Origin: Gammaproteobacteria bacterium
Lineage (GTDB): Bacteria; Pseudomonadota; Gammaproteobacteria; Pseudomonadales; Azotimanducaceae
Direction: 5' to 3'
Length of the DNA stretch: 7,648 nucleotides
Assembly: GCA_030430515.1 (NCBI GenBank)
Contig: JAUIKX010000164.1
Coordinates: 1-7,648, forward strand
This document shows, piece after piece, positions 6,517-7,648 of the stretch. Under the pieces are notes generated by a model that searched no databases, was not told where the DNA came from, and saw only the letters and a list, made by a program, of their open reading frames with translations. The position numbers and the translations under genes are program-made. The first letter of the stretch is position 1. Every line of letters begins with the position of its first letter.

Positions 6517-7053
6517 TTATCGGTAGATGACTACCGCACGACGGTTGCGCTGCCACGCAGACTCATCATGGCCCGGATCTTCAGGCCGTTCCTCACCGTA
6601 GCTCACCGTTTCGATCTGCCGGGTCGAGACACCTGCCGTGGTCAGGAAACGTCGGATGGCGTTGGCCCGACGTTCGCCGAGTGCGAGGTTGTATTCGCGG
6701 GTACCGCGCTCGTCGCAGTGACCTTCAATGACCACGGTCTTGTTGGCGTTGCGGTTCAGAAGCTGAGCATGGATCTCCAGAACGGCCAGATCCGCCGGAC
6801 GCAGGTCGGAGCGGTCGTAGTCGAAGTAGAAAGTCCGGTCCAGCAGACGCCCCGTACGAGGATCCACCGGGCGACCCATGTCATCGAAATCAGCAACCTC
6901 TTCCGGTTCAGCGGGCGGCGGCGGTGTTGCGTCGCGCGGCTCGTCAGGGGTTTGCGGCTGAGTCTGCGGCGCAGTGTCCTGGCCTGCACACCCCGCCAGC
7001 ACGAAGCTGACAAGAATCAACGCGATCAAGCTGGTCAGACGTTCTTTGAACAT
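6517..7053 (-). CDS. pal: Peptidoglycan-associated lipoprotein Pal (OprL)
   Basis: Pal is an outer-membrane lipoprotein that binds peptidoglycan and interacts with TolB and TolA to keep the envelope attached during division. The signal sequence ends in the lipobox LAGC, with the lipidated Cys at residue 22 of the start used here. A Pro/Gln/Glu-rich periplasmic linker leads to an OmpA-type C-terminal domain containing EGHCDERGTREYNLALGERR, which includes the Asp and Arg that bind meso-diaminopimelate, and the terminal RNRRAVVIY. Two in-frame ATGs lie at 7059 and 7053. The Shine-Dalgarno AGGAG at 7064-7060 touches the first but stands 6 nt from the second, so I chose 7053 (178 residues; 180 from 7059). 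Its GHCDERG form resembles Pseudomonas OprL more than E. coli Pal (GHADERG). Confidence 0.97.
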   Translation of the reverse strand: MFKERLTSLIALILVSFVLAGCAGQDTAPQTQPQTPDEPRDATPPPPAEPEEVADFDDMGRPVDPRTGRLLDRTFYFDYDRSDLRPADLAVLEIHAQLLNRNANKTVVIEGHCDERGTREYNLALGERRANAIRRFLTTAGVSTRQIETVSYGEERPEDPGHDESAWQRNRRAVVIYR

Positions 7054-7055
7054 CG

Positions 7056-7103
7056 TCATCTCCTATTGGATGGTTTTCGAATTATGTTGGGACACTTCTT
7101 CAT
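7056..7103 (-). other. Possible 15-codon leader reading frame before pal
   Basis: A short frame begins with ATG at 7103, encodes MKKCPNIIRKPSNRR and stops at TGA 7058-7056. The stop overlaps the outer pal ATG as ATGA and lies 2 nt before the inner pal start; the pal Shine-Dalgarno is inside the frame. A 6-bp hairpin (7103-7108 with 7089-7094) covers its start. No strong ribosome-binding site precedes it, so it may be a chance frame or a coupling device for pal. Confidence 0.2.
7060..7064 (-). promoter_or_regulatory. Ribosome-binding site of pal
   Basis: AGGAG on the minus strand. It has zero spacing to the ATG at 7059 but 6 nt to the ATG at 7053, which favours the inner start. It is the clearest Shine-Dalgarno of the minus-strand block. 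Confidence 0.7.
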
Positions 7104-7223
7104 GTCCCGATTTTTCCCGTAAGCGCTTCTTCGATACGCGTTCAGCAACTTCCCTCTCGCGTCATCCCCCCCTGGATCTGCTGTCTTGAACCCTCTTCGA
7201 CCGAAGATAAGGCAACAGTCAGA

Positions 7224-7648
7224 TCAGGGCCCGAATGGCGACACCAGAAACGGTGACCAGGCGGGTTCCCGAACATCGCCCGAAGACGAAGGTAGCTGAT
7301 ACTTAACACTGCCGTCGATAGAAACAACACCTAGTATACCTCTCCCCCGATCCTGCGTCGCATAGATGAGCATCGCGCCATTCGGCGCAACCGACGGCGA
7401 CTCATCCAGGTCGGTGCGGGTCAGAGGAACCACCCGGCCCCGGCGCAGATCCTGCCAGGCGATGTGGAAAACGCCGTTGGTCCGATGCACGTATACGAGG
7501 TTGCCGTCATCGAGCATGCGGGCGCGGGCGTTGTATGTTCCTTCAAAAGTCAGCCGTTCCTGCTGGTTGGTCGCCAGGTCTACCTGATAGATCTGCGGCT
7601 GGCGGCTGCGGTCCGAGGTGAAAATCAGGCTTCGGCCGTCAGGGGTCC
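7224..7648 (-). CDS. tolB: Tol-Pal system protein TolB, C-terminal part (5' end outside window)
   Basis: TolB is a periplasmic beta-propeller protein that binds Pal and TolA in the Tol-Pal complex. The frame is open from 7646 to a TGA at 7226-7224, giving 140 residues of a protein normally about 430 long; the ATG at 7517 is internal. The visible part contains propeller repeats typical of the family: PDGRSLIFTSDRSRQPQIY, then a degenerate repeat, then DESPSVAPNGAMLIYATQ, and the near-terminal REPAWSPFL. These match the last blades of E. coli TolB (FVSDRAGRPQVY, DETPSLAPNGTMVIYSS, FPAWSPYL). Six extra residues (VSPFGP) follow the usual end. The stop lies 164-170 bp before pal, depending on which pal start is used. 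Confidence 0.96.
   Translation of the reverse strand, partial: TPDGRSLIFTSDRSRQPQIYQVDLATNQQERLTFEGTYNARARMLDDGNLVYVHRTNGVFHIAWQDLRRGRVVPLTRTDLDESPSVAPNGAMLIYATQDRGRGILGVVSIDGSVKYQLPSSSGDVREPAWSPFLVSPFGP

Noticed and set aside
6466..7122. 218-codon plus-strand frame opposite pal
   Set aside because: It is antisense to pal, whose lipobox and OmpA-like domain are unmistakable.
1..7648. Insertion sequence, prophage, CRISPR, toxin-antitoxin or defence system
   Set aside because: I found no transposase, integrase, terminal inverted repeats, spaced direct repeats or effector-like genes on either strand.

Overview
The window looks like a gammaproteobacterial chromosome: it is GC-rich, has Gram-negative envelope genes, and carries the run tolB-pal-cpoB-queE-queC-tRNA-Lys, an arrangement known from Pseudomonas and relatives. 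The genus cannot be fixed from the sequence. Two gene blocks converge on an intergenic region at about 4104-4229.

Left block, plus strand (1-4103). The window opens inside a large protein of which 585 codons and the stop are visible. This part is a ladder of amphipathic beta-strands ending in an aromatic residue, as in outer-membrane beta-barrels; its family and N-terminus are not visible. After 85 bp comes a 752-residue hybrid sensor histidine kinase: six predicted membrane helices, a GAF-like region, HisKA and HATPase domains with all motifs intact, and a C-terminal receiver. It has no DNA-binding output domain and no partner regulator in the window.

Intergenic region (4104-4364). It holds two hairpins, one with a duplicated 3' arm, then a complete tRNA-Lys(UUU) on the minus strand with its CCA encoded. 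The tRNA appears to have its own sigma70-type promoter, whose -35 box lies just past the queC stop codon.

Right block, minus strand (7648 down to 4365). In transcription order: the C-terminal part of tolB, then pal, cpoB (ybgF), queE and queC. The Tol-Pal products link outer membrane, peptidoglycan and inner membrane and support envelope constriction at division. QueE and QueC make successive steps of the 7-cyano-7-deazaguanine (preQ0) route to queuosine. From pal to queC the genes are packed with gaps of 4 and 13 bp and one ATGA overlap, so they probably form one operon; tolB and pal are separated by 164 bp.

I found no mobile element, CRISPR array, toxin-antitoxin pair or recognisable defence system. 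The right block is ordinary conserved gene content. The less explained parts are the barrel protein, the kinase's membrane sensor region, the hairpin cluster beside the tRNA, and a 15-codon reading frame overlapping the pal start.
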